The notes under the pieces are model-generated. The model worked only from the letters and a program-made list of their open reading frames with translations. It searched no databases and was not told the DNA's origin. A stretch of DNA of 64,000 bases from Pseudoneobacillus sp052180215. Its GTDB lineage: Bacteria; Bacillota; Bacilli; Bacillales; Cytobacillaceae. Of the stretch, positions 50,198-59,476 are shown piece by piece (positions within the stretch are counted from its first letter, which is position 1; every line of letters begins with the position of its first letter). The translations under genes and the position numbers were made by a program. Location of the stretch: assembly GCF_052180215.1 (NCBI RefSeq), contig NZ_CP197471.1:3630001-3694000 (forward strand), read 5' to 3'.

Positions 50198-51198
50198 CGA
50201 CCATTGAACCCCCTTCTTGCTATGTAAATGAAAAACGGGGTACCAATGATGGCGGTCATTACACCAACAGGAACTTCTTCTGGCATAATTAAATATCTAG
50301 CAGTAATATCGGCTGCTAGTAGCAGCATCGCACCAAGTAATCCTGAAAAGGGAATGACCCAGCGGTGATCAATACCAACGATTGACCTTGTAATATGAGG
50401 AATAACGATCCCAATAAATCCTATTGGCCCAGATATCGCAACCGCTCCACCTGCAAGCAATACTACAATAAATCCGATCCCTAATTTAACAAGCCCTGTT
50501 TTTAGTCCTAATCCTTTTGCAACATCTTCGCCCATAGCTAAGACATTCATTTTGGAAGCTAAAAGTAAGGAGCCAATCCAACCGATTCCTAAATAAGGTA
50601 AAACCGCTATAAGTCCTTCTAACTTTCTCCCCTGTACAGACCCGGCTAACCAAAATAAAACTTGTTCTAAAGCCGCTTCATCTAATACAAGTAACCCTTG
50701 TGTAAAGGAAGAAAACATGGCGGCCATTGCTGCTCCAGCAAGAGTAAGCTTCATCGGTGTTAATCCTTCTCGACCAAGCGAACCAATTGAATAAACCCCC
50801 ACAGCCGCAATTGTGGCACCTAAAAAAGCTAGCCATGTAAATGCTTGAAGATTGGCAACAGAAAAAATACTAACTGCCACCACTACTGCAAACCCAGCCC
50901 CGGCATTAATACCAAAGATTCCTGGATCAGCTAAAGGATTTTTAGTCAACGTTTGCATTAATGCTCCTGCAATGGCAATACTTGCACCTACAGATGCTGC
51001 AATAAGAGCACGCGGAAGTCGAATAGATTGTATAACAATATGTTCATTTGATGCATCATAATCTCTAAAGGCTTCAAAAGCCGTTTTCCAAGAAGTATCT
51101 GTATAACCATAGACAATACTGATGCACATGATAAATAGTAACAAAAGAATGCTGGCCATAAGTCCAAACCACTTGGCCCTTGTGTTTTTAAGCAACAT
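50194..51198 (-). CDS. yfiZ: siderophore ABC transporter permease, FecCD family (YfiZ-like)
   Basis: A 334-residue FecCD permease: RLPRALIAASVGASIAIAG near residue 62 and GPIGFIGIVIPHITR near 265. It is the first gene of the minus-strand operon yfiZ-yfhA-yusV-fhuF-type-yusU, transcribed away from the binding-protein gene across a region with three Fur boxes. Confidence 0.9.
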   Translation of the reverse strand: MLLKNTRAKWFGLMASILLLLFIMCISIVYGYTDTSWKTAFEAFRDYDASNEHIVIQSIRLPRALIAASVGASIAIAGALMQTLTKNPLADPGIFGINAGAGFAVVVAVSIFSVANLQAFTWLAFLGATIAAVGVYSIGSLGREGLTPMKLTLAGAAMAAMFSSFTQGLLVLDEAALEQVLFWLAGSVQGRKLEGLIAVLPYLGIGWIGSLLLASKMNVLAMGEDVAKGLGLKTGLVKLGIGFIVVLLAGGAVAISGPIGFIGIVIPHITRSIVGIDHRWVIPFSGLLGAMLLLAADITARYLIMPEEVPVGVMTAIIGTPFFIYIARRGFNGR

Positions 51199-51281
51199 GG
51201 TATAACCCTTCTATTCTTAATAGATATCCATATATTTTACAATATCAGTCTAGTGGAATTGAGAATAAGTGTCAATGAGTT

Positions 51282-51296
51282 TGAAAATCATTTTCA
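51282..51296. promoter_or_regulatory. Fur box 1 (permease side)
   Basis: TGAAAATCATTTTCA, a perfect 7-1-7 inverted repeat of Fur type, 84 bases before the yfiZ-like start codon. Confidence 0.88.
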
Positions 51297-51336
51297 TTTG
51301 TGAATTATTTTTTGTTCACACTTCTGTCATTGATTA

Positions 51337-51351
51337 TGAAAATCATTTTCA
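51337..51351. promoter_or_regulatory. Fur box 2 (middle)
   Basis: A second perfect TGAAAATCATTTTCA, located just upstream of the -35 box of the binding-protein promoter. Confidence 0.88.
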
Positions 51352-51359
51352 ATTAGTTA

Positions 51360-51389
51360 TTGACAATCCCTCTCCCTCCCCATTATGAT
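51360..51389 (+). promoter_or_regulatory. sigma-A promoter of the siderophore-binding protein gene
   Basis: TTGACA (51360-51365) and TATGAT (51384-51389), 18 bases apart, between Fur boxes 2 and 3. Confidence 0.78.
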
Positions 51390-51400
51390 AAAGTGGTCAT

Positions 51401-51415
51401 TGAAAATGATTATCA
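51401..51415. promoter_or_regulatory. Fur box 3 (at the transcription start of yfiY)
   Basis: TGAAAATGATTATCA, 7-1-7 with one mismatch between arms, just downstream of the -10 box where repressor binding would block initiation. Confidence 0.86.
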
Positions 51416-51445
51416 TTAACAAGTACATAGGAGGAAAAAATAAAT

Positions 51446-52414
51446 ATGAAATCATTTAAATCCCTTGTAAGCTTACTTACCATTATGTTAGTTCTGCTCC
51501 TCGCTGCTTGCGGTGGAACTGGAAAAGAAACAACAGATGAGAAAAAAGGAACAGAAACAAAAGATGAAGCAGTGAACTATACTGTTGAACACGCTATGGG
51601 AACTGAAACATTGACTAAAAATCCAGAGCGAATTGTCATTCTTACAAATGAAGGAACAGAAGCATTATTAGCAATGGGAATCACACCAGTTGGAGCTGTT
51701 CAGTCATGGACTGGAAACCCTTGGTATGAGCATATTGCAGACCAAATGAAAGATGTACAGGTTGTTGGTACAGAGAGCCAGGTAAATGTAGAAGCTATTG
51801 CAGCATTAAAGCCGGATTTAATTATCGGTAATAAAATGCGCCAGGAAGAAATTTATGATCAACTAAAAGCGATTGCTCCAACTATTTTTGCAGAAACATT
51901 ACGCGGTGACTGGCAAGAGAATTTTAAACTTTACGCAAAAGCAGTAAATCAAGAAGAAAAAGGTCAAGAAGTATTAGATAACTATTCGAATCATATTGCA
52001 GACTTAAAAGAAAAATTAGGTGATAAAACGAGCATGGAAGTATCTATGGTTCGTTTCATGGCTGGTGATGTTCGTATTTACCATAAGGATACGTTCTCCG
52101 GAGTTATCTTAGAACAACTTGGTTTTGCTCGTCCTGAAAGTCAAAATGTCGATGACTTTGCTGAAAAAGGTGTAACAAAAGAGCGTATTCCAGCAATGGA
52201 CGGAGATGTCCTCTTCTATTTCACTTATGAAGAAGGCGACGGAAAAGCATCAGGTGTCGAAAAGGAATGGATTGAAGATCCTTTATTCCAAAACTTAGAA
52301 GTAGCAAAAGCAGGAAATATTCATAAAGTTTCTGATACAATCTGGAACACTGCCGGCGGTGTTCTAGCTGCTAATTTAATGTTAGATGATTTAGAAAAAA
52401 TCTTAGTGAAATAA
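51446..52414 (+). CDS. yfiY: siderophore-binding lipoprotein (YfiY-like)
   Basis: A 322-residue class III binding protein: signal peptide with lipobox LAAC, acylated cysteine at residue 22, then a charged linker and the PBP fold (PERIVILTNEGTEALLAMGITPVG, IAALKPDLIIGNK). It resembles B. subtilis YfiY, which binds hydroxamate-citrate siderophores such as schizokinen. The ligand here is inferred. The ATG follows AGGAGG. It is divergent from its permease genes. Confidence 0.88.
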   Translation: MKSFKSLVSLLTIMLVLLLAACGGTGKETTDEKKGTETKDEAVNYTVEHAMGTETLTKNPERIVILTNEGTEALLAMGITPVGAVQSWTGNPWYEHIADQMKDVQVVGTESQVNVEAIAALKPDLIIGNKMRQEEIYDQLKAIAPTIFAETLRGDWQENFKLYAKAVNQEEKGQEVLDNYSNHIADLKEKLGDKTSMEVSMVRFMAGDVRIYHKDTFSGVILEQLGFARPESQNVDDFAEKGVTKERIPAMDGDVLFYFTYEEGDGKASGVEKEWIEDPLFQNLEVAKAGNIHKVSDTIWNTAGGVLAANLMLDDLEKILVK

Positions 52415-52424
52415 ATATATAGTG

Positions 52425-52457
52425 AGAGCCTACTCAAATGAGTAGGCTCTTTTTTTA
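52425..52457 (+). terminator. terminator of yfiY
   Basis: The perfect stem AGAGCCTACTC / GAGTAGGCTCT with loop AAAT is followed by T7. Confidence 0.94.
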
Positions 52458-52535
52458 TACATTAAATATCATGATTCATAAACTTTCCTTTTTAGGTAAA
52501 CAATATGTTTAATCCTTTAAGGAATGGTGACAGGA

Positions 52536-54032
52536 ATGAAGAATTGGTTTTTCCAAAAAAGCAAACCTAAGGTTGATATGGATAAAAAGGATTGGGAAAA
52601 GTATGCGATTCGTTCGAATGATTTTCAAAAGATCTTTTATTTTAATCAAAAAACGAATGTGCGTTTTTCCCTCTCTTTTATGTCAACCCTTACCGATGAA
52701 ACGATCATCCAGGAAAGCCTTCTACCTTATTTATTAGAAAAGGATTTTCGTGAATTAGAGGATATAAAACTCATTGTGCCTATAGCCGACGTTCAAATAA
52801 GTGACGATGCCTCACAAATTGAACAGAAAATATTTAATGGCTATGTCCTGCTTAATATTGACACTGAAGAAAAAAGGTTTGCCTTTGTCGCTACACAGAA
52901 AGAAGTTGTCCGCTCGGTTACACAACCAGAAGTAGAGTTCAGCGTTATTGGACCAAAAGAAGCATTCGTCGAATCTCTTGGGCAAAATTTAAATATGATT
53001 CGTAAAAGGCTTCCAGTTAAAGAGCTGATTATTGAAGAAGTTACTGTAGGAAAGCTTTCCAAAACAAGAGTTGCAATTATGCACATTGAAGGCGTTGCCA
53101 ATCAGGATAATTTACAAACCGTCATTCAACGGATTAAAGAGATTGAGATTGATGCTATTACAGATAGTTCTTATATTGTGCAAATGATATCAGATAATCA
53201 TAACTCACCTTTTCCATTGCTTTTGGATACGGAAAGACCTGACCGTGTAGCCGCGATTTTAGCTGAAGGTAAAATTTCCGTTTTAGTGGATGGGTCTCCC
53301 CATGCTTTGATTGCGCCAACAACGCTTGTCGAGTTCTTTGGTTCTTTTGAGGATTATTTTTTAAACTGGATGCTATCTTCTTTCTTCCGTTTGATTCGTT
53401 TATTTGCGGTAGCATTCTCCATTTTAATTACACCGATATATGTTGCAACATTAAGCTATCATTATGAACTTATTCCGAAAGATCTGCTGGCAACATTGAT
53501 TACATCCAGGAGAGAAATCCCGCTACCCCCTATATTAGAAGCGTTATTTTTAGAGTTAACCATCGAATTACTAAGAGAGGCTGGGGCTCGACTACCTACA
53601 AAGGTAGGTCAAACAATCGGTATCGTGGGCGGGATTGTTATTGGGACTGCCTCTGTTGAAGCAGGCTTAACTAGTAATGTCCTACTCATTATCGTGGCCT
53701 TGTCAGCTCTTGCGTCCTTTACCACACCCGTTTATAAAATGGGTAATACGATTCGTTTATTGAGGTTTCCATTCTTAGTTTTTGCTGAGTTATGGGGACT
53801 ATTAGGAATCGTTTATTGTTTTTGCCTCCTAATGACCCATTTATTAAAATTGACTTCATTGGGAAGGCCATTTTTAGAACCGCTCTATCCACCAAGACTT
53901 ACGGATTTTAAGGATGCCTTGATTCGATTACCATTTAATTTTAATTCAAAACGTCCCGAATATTTAAGAACAGAGCAACCTGTTAAATTTAGTAAAGCCA
54001 AAGCGAACGAAAAGAAAGACATCGACGAATAA
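52536..54032 (+). CDS. spore germination receptor A subunit (GerAA/GerKA family)
   Basis: About 498 residues. A large N-terminal soluble domain (about 25-270) precedes several membrane segments (about 290-450), with the conserved PLPPILEALFLELTIELLREAGARLP region (described as the segment near 330-355) typical of GerA-family A subunits. A charged C terminus follows. It forms the germinant receptor in the spore inner membrane with the B and C subunits. The start at 52536 is preceded by GGTGA; GTG and ATG codons slightly upstream are alternatives. Confidence 0.9.
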   Translation: MKNWFFQKSKPKVDMDKKDWEKYAIRSNDFQKIFYFNQKTNVRFSLSFMSTLTDETIIQESLLPYLLEKDFRELEDIKLIVPIADVQISDDASQIEQKIFNGYVLLNIDTEEKRFAFVATQKEVVRSVTQPEVEFSVIGPKEAFVESLGQNLNMIRKRLPVKELIIEEVTVGKLSKTRVAIMHIEGVANQDNLQTVIQRIKEIEIDAITDSSYIVQMISDNHNSPFPLLLDTERPDRVAAILAEGKISVLVDGSPHALIAPTTLVEFFGSFEDYFLNWMLSSFFRLIRLFAVAFSILITPIYVATLSYHYELIPKDLLATLITSRREIPLPPILEALFLELTIELLREAGARLPTKVGQTIGIVGGIVIGTASVEAGLTSNVLLIIVALSALASFTTPVYKMGNTIRLLRFPFLVFAELWGLLGIVYCFCLLMTHLLKLTSLGRPFLEPLYPPRLTDFKDALIRLPFNFNSKRPEYLRTEQPVKFSKAKANEKKDIDE

Positions 54033-54053
54033 TGTTTCTGGGAGGGAACTCTG

Positions 54054-55142
54054 ATGTCAGTATCCATTCCTGAAAAAGCCAAAATATCACCTTTCCTTGT
54101 TTTCTATTTAATCAGCTCCATGCAGATTGGAATCGGGGTTCTAGGTTTTCAAAGAATTATTGCCAAGTCTGTTGGCTATGATGGATGGATTTCTGTCATT
54201 GTCGCCGGACTTGCTATCCATGTAAGTATCTTTATGATGTATAAGATCGTAGAGACTGTTGATGGGGATTTTATAAGTGTCCATACTTATTTACTTGGAG
54301 AGAAGCTTGGGAGATTGCTGAGTTTCTTCTTTCAATTTTATTTTATCCTTTTGGCGATTGCCGTATTGAGAACTTATATAGAAGTGGTTCAAGTATGGAT
54401 GTTTCCAGAATTCAGTACCTTTTGGTATTCATTGGCCTACCTTGGTTTGGTTATCTATATTATTCTTGGTGGATTTCGAACCGTTGCTGGAATCGCATTT
54501 TTCGGAACAGTTTTACCGAGCTACTTAATCCTTACATTCGGCTACACCATTCCCTATGATGATTATCATAACTTGTTTCCAGTTTTTAATCATAAATTTA
54601 GTGAATTTTTGCAGGCTTCACGAGATATGTCACTAACATATTTAGGATATGAAACCTTTTTGATTTACTATCCATATCTAAAAAATCCGAAAAAATCAAA
54701 GAAGTTTGCTCATTTAGCGATTATCTCCACTACGTTACTTTATACTGTTTTAACTATTGTAACATTCTCTTATTTTTCCGATAAACAGTTAGAAAAGACC
54801 GTCTGGGCGACCTTAACTATGTGGAAAATTGTAGAGCTCCCCTTTGTAGAACGCTTTGAATACTTAGGGATTGCAAACTGGAGTTTAATCATTTTACCAA
54901 ATATTTGTATCTCAATTTGGTGTGCAAGTCGGATATTAAAGCGAACGGTCAAGCTTCAGCAAAAAAAAGGTGTTATCCTTATTTGCCTTATTTGTCTTGT
55001 AGGTGTAAGTCTATTTGATAATCGTGATCAAATTAATACCCTGAATGATATGACGGGTAAAATCGGCTTTTACTTCCATTATATTTACATTCCAATACTT
55101 TTTTTTGCTGTTTTAATTGCAAAGAAGGTGAAAAAGAAATGA
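54054..55142 (+). CDS. spore germination receptor B subunit (GerAB/GerKB family)
   Basis: A 362-residue integral membrane protein with ten hydrophobic segments and an APC-transporter-like fold; GerAB-type subunits bind the germinant. The N-terminal SSMQIGIGVLGFQRII is the conserved unwound-helix region. The ATG follows GGGAGGGAACTCTG. The germinant cannot be told. It overlaps the C-subunit gene by four bases. Confidence 0.9.
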   Translation: MSVSIPEKAKISPFLVFYLISSMQIGIGVLGFQRIIAKSVGYDGWISVIVAGLAIHVSIFMMYKIVETVDGDFISVHTYLLGEKLGRLLSFFFQFYFILLAIAVLRTYIEVVQVWMFPEFSTFWYSLAYLGLVIYIILGGFRTVAGIAFFGTVLPSYLILTFGYTIPYDDYHNLFPVFNHKFSEFLQASRDMSLTYLGYETFLIYYPYLKNPKKSKKFAHLAIISTTLLYTVLTIVTFSYFSDKQLEKTVWATLTMWKIVELPFVERFEYLGIANWSLIILPNICISIWCASRILKRTVKLQQKKGVILICLICLVGVSLFDNRDQINTLNDMTGKIGFYFHYIYIPILFFAVLIAKKVKKK

Positions 55143-56215
55143 AAAATAGAATGATTGTTACAGTCTCCTGTCTCTTTTTCCTTTCAGGCTGTGTGGAAAA
55201 AGAAATATTAGATGATATTGGAATTGAAATGGCTCGTGCTTATGACTGGGTTGATGAAGATACTATAGAAGGTACAAGCTTAGTATATAATGTTCAGCCT
55301 GATAAATCCGTTGAAAATACTACCTTTTCAGCAGAAGCAACAACAAGCCGCGATTTATTTAATAAATTGCAAAGACAGTCGCCTGATCCTTTGGCTGAAG
55401 GTAGTATTGAAGCATTCTTATTTAGTAAAGAACTAGCCTTGAATGGAATATCTGATTATCTTGATGCCCCTCAAAGGAATGCCAGCATCGGAGAGCGTTT
55501 ATACTTTGCAACCGTTAATGGTAAGGCTAAAGAATTATTAAAAGGCAACTTCGGAAGACGAGGGAATGCGATCTATATATCTACTCTACTCGAACATAAC
55601 ATGGAACATGAAGAAATCCCCAAAACAAATATGCAGCTTTTTTTTCATGATTACTATCAACTTGGAAAAACACCTTTCCTTCCTGAATTAAAGAAAATAA
55701 ATGATAAAGTGATGGAGGTCAGTGGTCTTAGCCTGTTTAAAGGAAAAGAAATGAGAATCGTCGATACCATTGAAGTGGATAAAATGTTTTTCTTTAAACT
55801 ATTAACCGACAAATTTAGTGAAGGCGCACACAAAATTAAAATGGGGAATGATGAGGGTGTATTAAGAAGCATCAAATCTAAAAATAAGATGAAAATAGCT
55901 AGTCAAAACCCTTTTGTCATTAATATTCAAATAAAAATAACTGGGGTATTAAAAGAATATACTGGACAAAGATTAACTCCAATGGAAATAAAAGAAATGG
56001 AAAAGATATTGTCCGAAAAAGTAACAAAAGAATGTGAAGGACTGGTAAAAAGGTTTCAAGAAAAAAAGATTGACCCTGTTGGCTTTGGATTCTTTATTAA
56101 AACAAAGAAAAGGGGCTTTGATCTTAACAATTGGGAAGATAGCGAACGTTATCAATCACTTAAAGTACATGTAAAAGCCTATGTAGATATCGTTGAATCT
56201 GGGGTTATTGAATAA
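55139..56215 (+). CDS. spore germination receptor C subunit lipoprotein (GerAC/GerKC family)
   Basis: A 358-residue GerAC-type lipoprotein: short signal peptide with lipobox LSGC, acylated cysteine at residue 18, followed by the EILDDIGIEMARAYDW segment usual for the family. The C-terminal domain (about 200-350) is lysine-rich. Anchoring needs diacylglyceryl transfer to the cysteine. The start codon overlaps the B-subunit stop (ATGA). Confidence 0.9.
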   Translation: MKNRMIVTVSCLFFLSGCVEKEILDDIGIEMARAYDWVDEDTIEGTSLVYNVQPDKSVENTTFSAEATTSRDLFNKLQRQSPDPLAEGSIEAFLFSKELALNGISDYLDAPQRNASIGERLYFATVNGKAKELLKGNFGRRGNAIYISTLLEHNMEHEEIPKTNMQLFFHDYYQLGKTPFLPELKKINDKVMEVSGLSLFKGKEMRIVDTIEVDKMFFFKLLTDKFSEGAHKIKMGNDEGVLRSIKSKNKMKIASQNPFVINIQIKITGVLKEYTGQRLTPMEIKEMEKILSEKVTKECEGLVKRFQEKKIDPVGFGFFIKTKKRGFDLNNWEDSERYQSLKVHVKAYVDIVESGVIE

Positions 56216-56240
56216 AATCTAGAGCTGGACAATTTTCGAA
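56216..56240. repeat. R1 fragment, right arm only
   Basis: AGAGCTGGACAATTTTCGA matches the right end of the R1 copy at 4473 (GGAGCTAGACAATTTTCGA). No left arm is present. It starts right after the C-subunit stop codon. Confidence 0.6.
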
Positions 56241-56265
56241 GTCCCAAAAAGTTTTCTTATCCTAT

Positions 56266-56300
56266 AGAAAAAGCGAGGGAGATTGTTTCCCTCGCTTCTT
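56266..56300 (-). terminator. terminator of rodA
   Basis: The stem AAGCGAGGGA / TCCCTCGCTT is followed by T-rich sequence on both strands; it can also end the germination operon. Confidence 0.88.
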
Positions 56301-56301
56301 T

Positions 56302-57474
56302 TTATTCAGTAGTTGAAAACATATATTTTTTATAATGGTAACGAATGGAAAAGATAAGGCTTAGTGCTAGCATATTTCCCATTAATGAGCTACCGCCATA
56401 ACTGATAAAAGGGAGCGGAATACCCGTAATCGGGAGGATCCCAATCGTCATCCCAATATTTTGGAAAACGTGGAAGGTTACCATACTGATTACACCGACA
56501 CAAACATAGGTATAAAAGTCGTTTTTCGTTTCCATTCCTATCTTGGTGATTTGGTAAATTAATAAGAAAAATAAACTAATTAAGATACTAGAACCGATAA
56601 ATCCAAATTCTTCCCCCACCACACTGAAAATAAAGTCTGTATGACTTTCTGGGAGATACACTTCCCTTTGTCCATATCCTTTACCCGTAGTTTCTCCTGA
56701 ACCAATAGCAAGTAAAGATCTTGTTAATTGGAATCCTGTTGTACTTTGATAGTTGTAAGGGTCAATCCAAGAGTATATACGGCCAAATTGATACTCTTTT
56801 ACACCTAAATACTTTTCTAGTACCTCTGGCTTCCAAAGTACAAAGTAAAAAATAGTCGTAATGATAACGGAGCCAACACTAAAAATAGGAACGAGAATTT
56901 TCCATGATACCCCAGAGATAAATAACATCCCTAAAAGGATGGCAATAAAAACAAGCGATGTACCTAAATCTGGTTGCTGCATAACAAGGAGCAATGGAAA
57001 CATCGTAATCAGACCTAATTTCGCCATTAACCATAAATCCGTTTGGACGGTTTTCACCCGATACTTTTGATGATGCTCCACGATCGCCCTTGCTAATGCC
57101 AGGATAATAAAAACTTTAACAAATTCAGAAGGCTGAAGTGATCCTAGTCCTGGCACCTTAAACCAACTTTTCGCCCCATTGATTACTGGGGCGATACTTT
57201 CTGGTGCAATAAGAAGGAATCCTAGTAAAAAGAGTCCAAATCCATAGGCATACCAGGAAAGTTTCTTGAGTTGGTCCGAGTCTAAAGTAATAACGGCTGC
57301 AATGATACCAGAGCCTACCAAATACCAAACCAATTGTTTGATAAGGAAATTTTCTTTATATTGCCCTGTTTTTTGAGCACTATATATGGAAATGCAGCTT
57401 GCAAGAAATAGTAAGAATAATATTAATACAAGATTATAATCAAGTTTAGTTGTAGATGCTTTATTTGTTGTCAT
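56302..57474 (-). CDS. rodA: SEDS peptidoglycan polymerase RodA
   Basis: A 390-residue SEDS protein with about ten membrane segments. Family segments include VINGAKSWFKVPGLGSLQPSEFVK (residues about 98-121), DLGTSLVF near 169 and the C-terminal GIPLPFISYGGSSLMGNM. It polymerises glycan strands during elongation. SpoVE and FtsW are relatives; the short loops and the length favour RodA. It is transcribed alone. Confidence 0.87.
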   Translation of the reverse strand: MTTNKASTTKLDYNLVLILFLLFLASCISIYSAQKTGQYKENFLIKQLVWYLVGSGIIAAVITLDSDQLKKLSWYAYGFGLFLLGFLLIAPESIAPVINGAKSWFKVPGLGSLQPSEFVKVFIILALARAIVEHHQKYRVKTVQTDLWLMAKLGLITMFPLLLVMQQPDLGTSLVFIAILLGMLFISGVSWKILVPIFSVGSVIITTIFYFVLWKPEVLEKYLGVKEYQFGRIYSWIDPYNYQSTTGFQLTRSLLAIGSGETTGKGYGQREVYLPESHTDFIFSVVGEEFGFIGSSILISLFFLLIYQITKIGMETKNDFYTYVCVGVISMVTFHVFQNIGMTIGILPITGIPLPFISYGGSSLMGNMLALSLIFSIRYHYKKYMFSTTE

Positions 57475-57566
57475 CCTAATTCTCCTTTTAAAACAAAAGC
57501 CTCAAAACTTAATTATATTTTTATTTATCCTAAACTACAACTCAAAGAGTAAAAATGGATACTTTT

Positions 57567-58328
57567 TCATAAAAAAAAACGCTCTCTTATATCCTTTGCC
57601 ATCCAAGATAAGTTATTCGGAACTTGCGGAATACTATAGCCAATATAGATAGGTGTTGTCACGAAACGCGGGACGATTTTCACCAAAATCTCCCCATCAA
57701 TATGATAGAAAAATAAATTATAGCTCGAACATTGAAAAGGAAAATGATGCATTAGATACGTTACAGCTTTTTTTATGTAACTTGAAAATGTTTTTATTTG
57801 CTCCTTCTCTGTCATTCGGACATTTAACTCGTAAAAGCCAATTTTCGGATGGGTAGAGAGAGAAAATTCTACTCCATCCTGTTGGTCAATCAAAATCCCA
57901 TGAAACCATTCTTTATTCATTTTCTCTTTATAGTCGATATCATTCAAGCCAATGATTTGCATATGCGGATGGGCAATCGTTCCTCCTGATAATGGGCCAT
58001 GATTTTTAAAAAACATGACTGATTTATACCGGCCACTCTCTTCCATCTCCATCCAGAGCTTTACCCCAAAGGCAATCAGTTTCTCTACAAATTCATCCTC
58101 ATATAATGAGATTTCACCTTGGCAATCATCTGTTTCAATTAATACGGTCTGAAAGGTATTTTCTAGAACAGGAAATTTATTTTTTAATAGGATCATTGGC
58201 CCTTCTGTCGCAATGATATCGGTTAATTCTTCCCTTGCACAAAACGGGCATGCCTGCTGTTTATTTCGAATGCTGTTTGGTTTTTCACGCCCGATGTTCG
58301 TATTAAAATGAAGGTGGCTATTTCCCAT
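57567..58328 (-). CDS. HIT-superfamily protein (DUF4931, GalT-like)
   Basis: A 253-residue protein related to galactose-1-phosphate uridylyltransferases. A CPFC pair near residue 27 looks like half of a zinc site. The HIT-type motif HPHMQIIG near 121 supplies the catalytic-type histidines followed by glutamine. It is shorter than GalT and keeps a single HxHxQ motif. The substrate is unknown. It is divergent from the tungstate regulator gene. Confidence 0.75.
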   Translation of the reverse strand: MGNSHLHFNTNIGREKPNSIRNKQQACPFCAREELTDIIATEGPMILLKNKFPVLENTFQTVLIETDDCQGEISLYEDEFVEKLIAFGVKLWMEMEESGRYKSVMFFKNHGPLSGGTIAHPHMQIIGLNDIDYKEKMNKEWFHGILIDQQDGVEFSLSTHPKIGFYELNVRMTEKEQIKTFSSYIKKAVTYLMHHFPFQCSSYNLFFYHIDGEILVKIVPRFVTTPIYIGYSIPQVPNNLSWMAKDIRERFFL

Positions 58329-58469
58329 TCGCTGTCTCCCCTATTCTTATGTCATTTCTTCTATTTTAGAAAAAAAGTACTAAATTGAGAAATATTTTGT
58401 TTATTTCCTATCTTTCTTTTTAAATATTTTTGGCGGATAAAGGAAATGATCATCATTTTGTCGAATAAA

Positions 58470-58509
58470 CCTTAATGAAACTAAACAAAACTTAACGAAA
58501 CTTAACGAT
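58470..58509. repeat. four tandem decamers, candidate operator of the tup operon
   Basis: The decamers CCTTAATGAA, ACTAAACAAA, ACTTAACGAA and ACTTAACGAT lie in register without gaps, a period near one helical turn, 27 bases before the regulator's start codon. Excisionase/MerR-type HTH proteins bind such direct repeats, so autoregulation is plausible. Immediately upstream AAATGA-TCA-TCATTT forms a small dyad at 58443-58457. Confidence 0.6.
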
Positions 58510-58536
58510 TTCTATATAAAAGGAGGTGGAGTAAAC

Positions 58537-59472
58537 GTGGAAGAGAAAGTATATACCCCAGATGAAGTGGCACAAATTTTCCAAATTTCCAAACACACCG
58601 TTTATGAATTAATTAAACGCGGGGAACTGATAGCCTTTAAGATTGGCAATAAAATGCGAATTGAACAGCAGGAACTTGATCGCTTTAAAGAGCAACAGAA
58701 AGCCCCTGTCACGAAACAATCTTCCATTCAGAATGAAGCGGAAGGTCCATCTAATCCCCTAAGACTTGCTGGAAGTCATGATTTACTAGTTGAGCAGCTT
58801 ATTAAAATGGTTACACAAGAATCTAACTCGGTCCGTATTCAACCTACCTATATAGGAAGTTTAGAAGGATTAATGATGCTTTATCGGGGCCAGTGTGATA
58901 TTGCCGCTATACACCTATTAGACCCCTCTTCACAGGAATATAATTTACCTTTTATTCATCAGCTTTTTGTTCATGAAGACATCTCATTAATCAGACTAGC
59001 TTCCAGGGAACAAGGCTTTATTGTAGGAAAAGGCAATCCTAAAAAGATCAATACTTTCCATGATTTAACCAGAAAAGATATCCGGTTTGTCAATCGTCAA
59101 AAGGGTTCAGGAACTAGATTTTTATTTGATTCCTTTCTTGCTAAATTCGAAATTGCCCCCCAAGAGGTCATAGGCTATGAAAAAGAAGAATGGAATCATC
59201 TTTCAACTGCTTCCTATATCAGTAAAGGGACGGCAGATGTCACATTTGGAATTCAATCAGCAGCAGATCAGCTAGGACTTGATTTTATCCCCATCGCCAA
59301 GGAACAATTTGATTTAGTATTCAAATGGACGAAAGGTAACCGAAATGCTTTGCAGCAATTACTCGACATTCTCCAAGACCAAAACCTGCAGCAAGAGTTA
59401 AAACATCATGTTGGCTATTGTTTAAAGCAATTAGGGGAAATCATCTATCATTCTAATCTTAAGGAGACCTAA
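58537..59472 (+). CDS. HTH regulator with PBP-like ligand domain, tungstate/molybdate type
   Basis: A 311-residue protein: excisionase-type helix-turn-helix at residues 5-50 (YTPDEVAQIFQISKHTVYELI), a linker, then a type-2 periplasmic-binding-protein-like domain at about 75-300 (IGSLEGLMMLYRGQCDIAAIHL, KGSGTRFLFDSFL) as found in molybdate-responsive regulators. No signal peptide, so it senses ligand in the cytoplasm. GTG start at 58537 after AAAGGAGGTGG. It precedes the tungstate transporter genes by four bases and probably controls them. Confidence 0.83.
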   Translation: MEEKVYTPDEVAQIFQISKHTVYELIKRGELIAFKIGNKMRIEQQELDRFKEQQKAPVTKQSSIQNEAEGPSNPLRLAGSHDLLVEQLIKMVTQESNSVRIQPTYIGSLEGLMMLYRGQCDIAAIHLLDPSSQEYNLPFIHQLFVHEDISLIRLASREQGFIVGKGNPKKINTFHDLTRKDIRFVNRQKGSGTRFLFDSFLAKFEIAPQEVIGYEKEEWNHLSTASYISKGTADVTFGIQSAADQLGLDFIPIAKEQFDLVFKWTKGNRNALQQLLDILQDQNLQQELKHHVGYCLKQLGEIIYHSNLKET

Positions 59473-59476
59473 TTTT

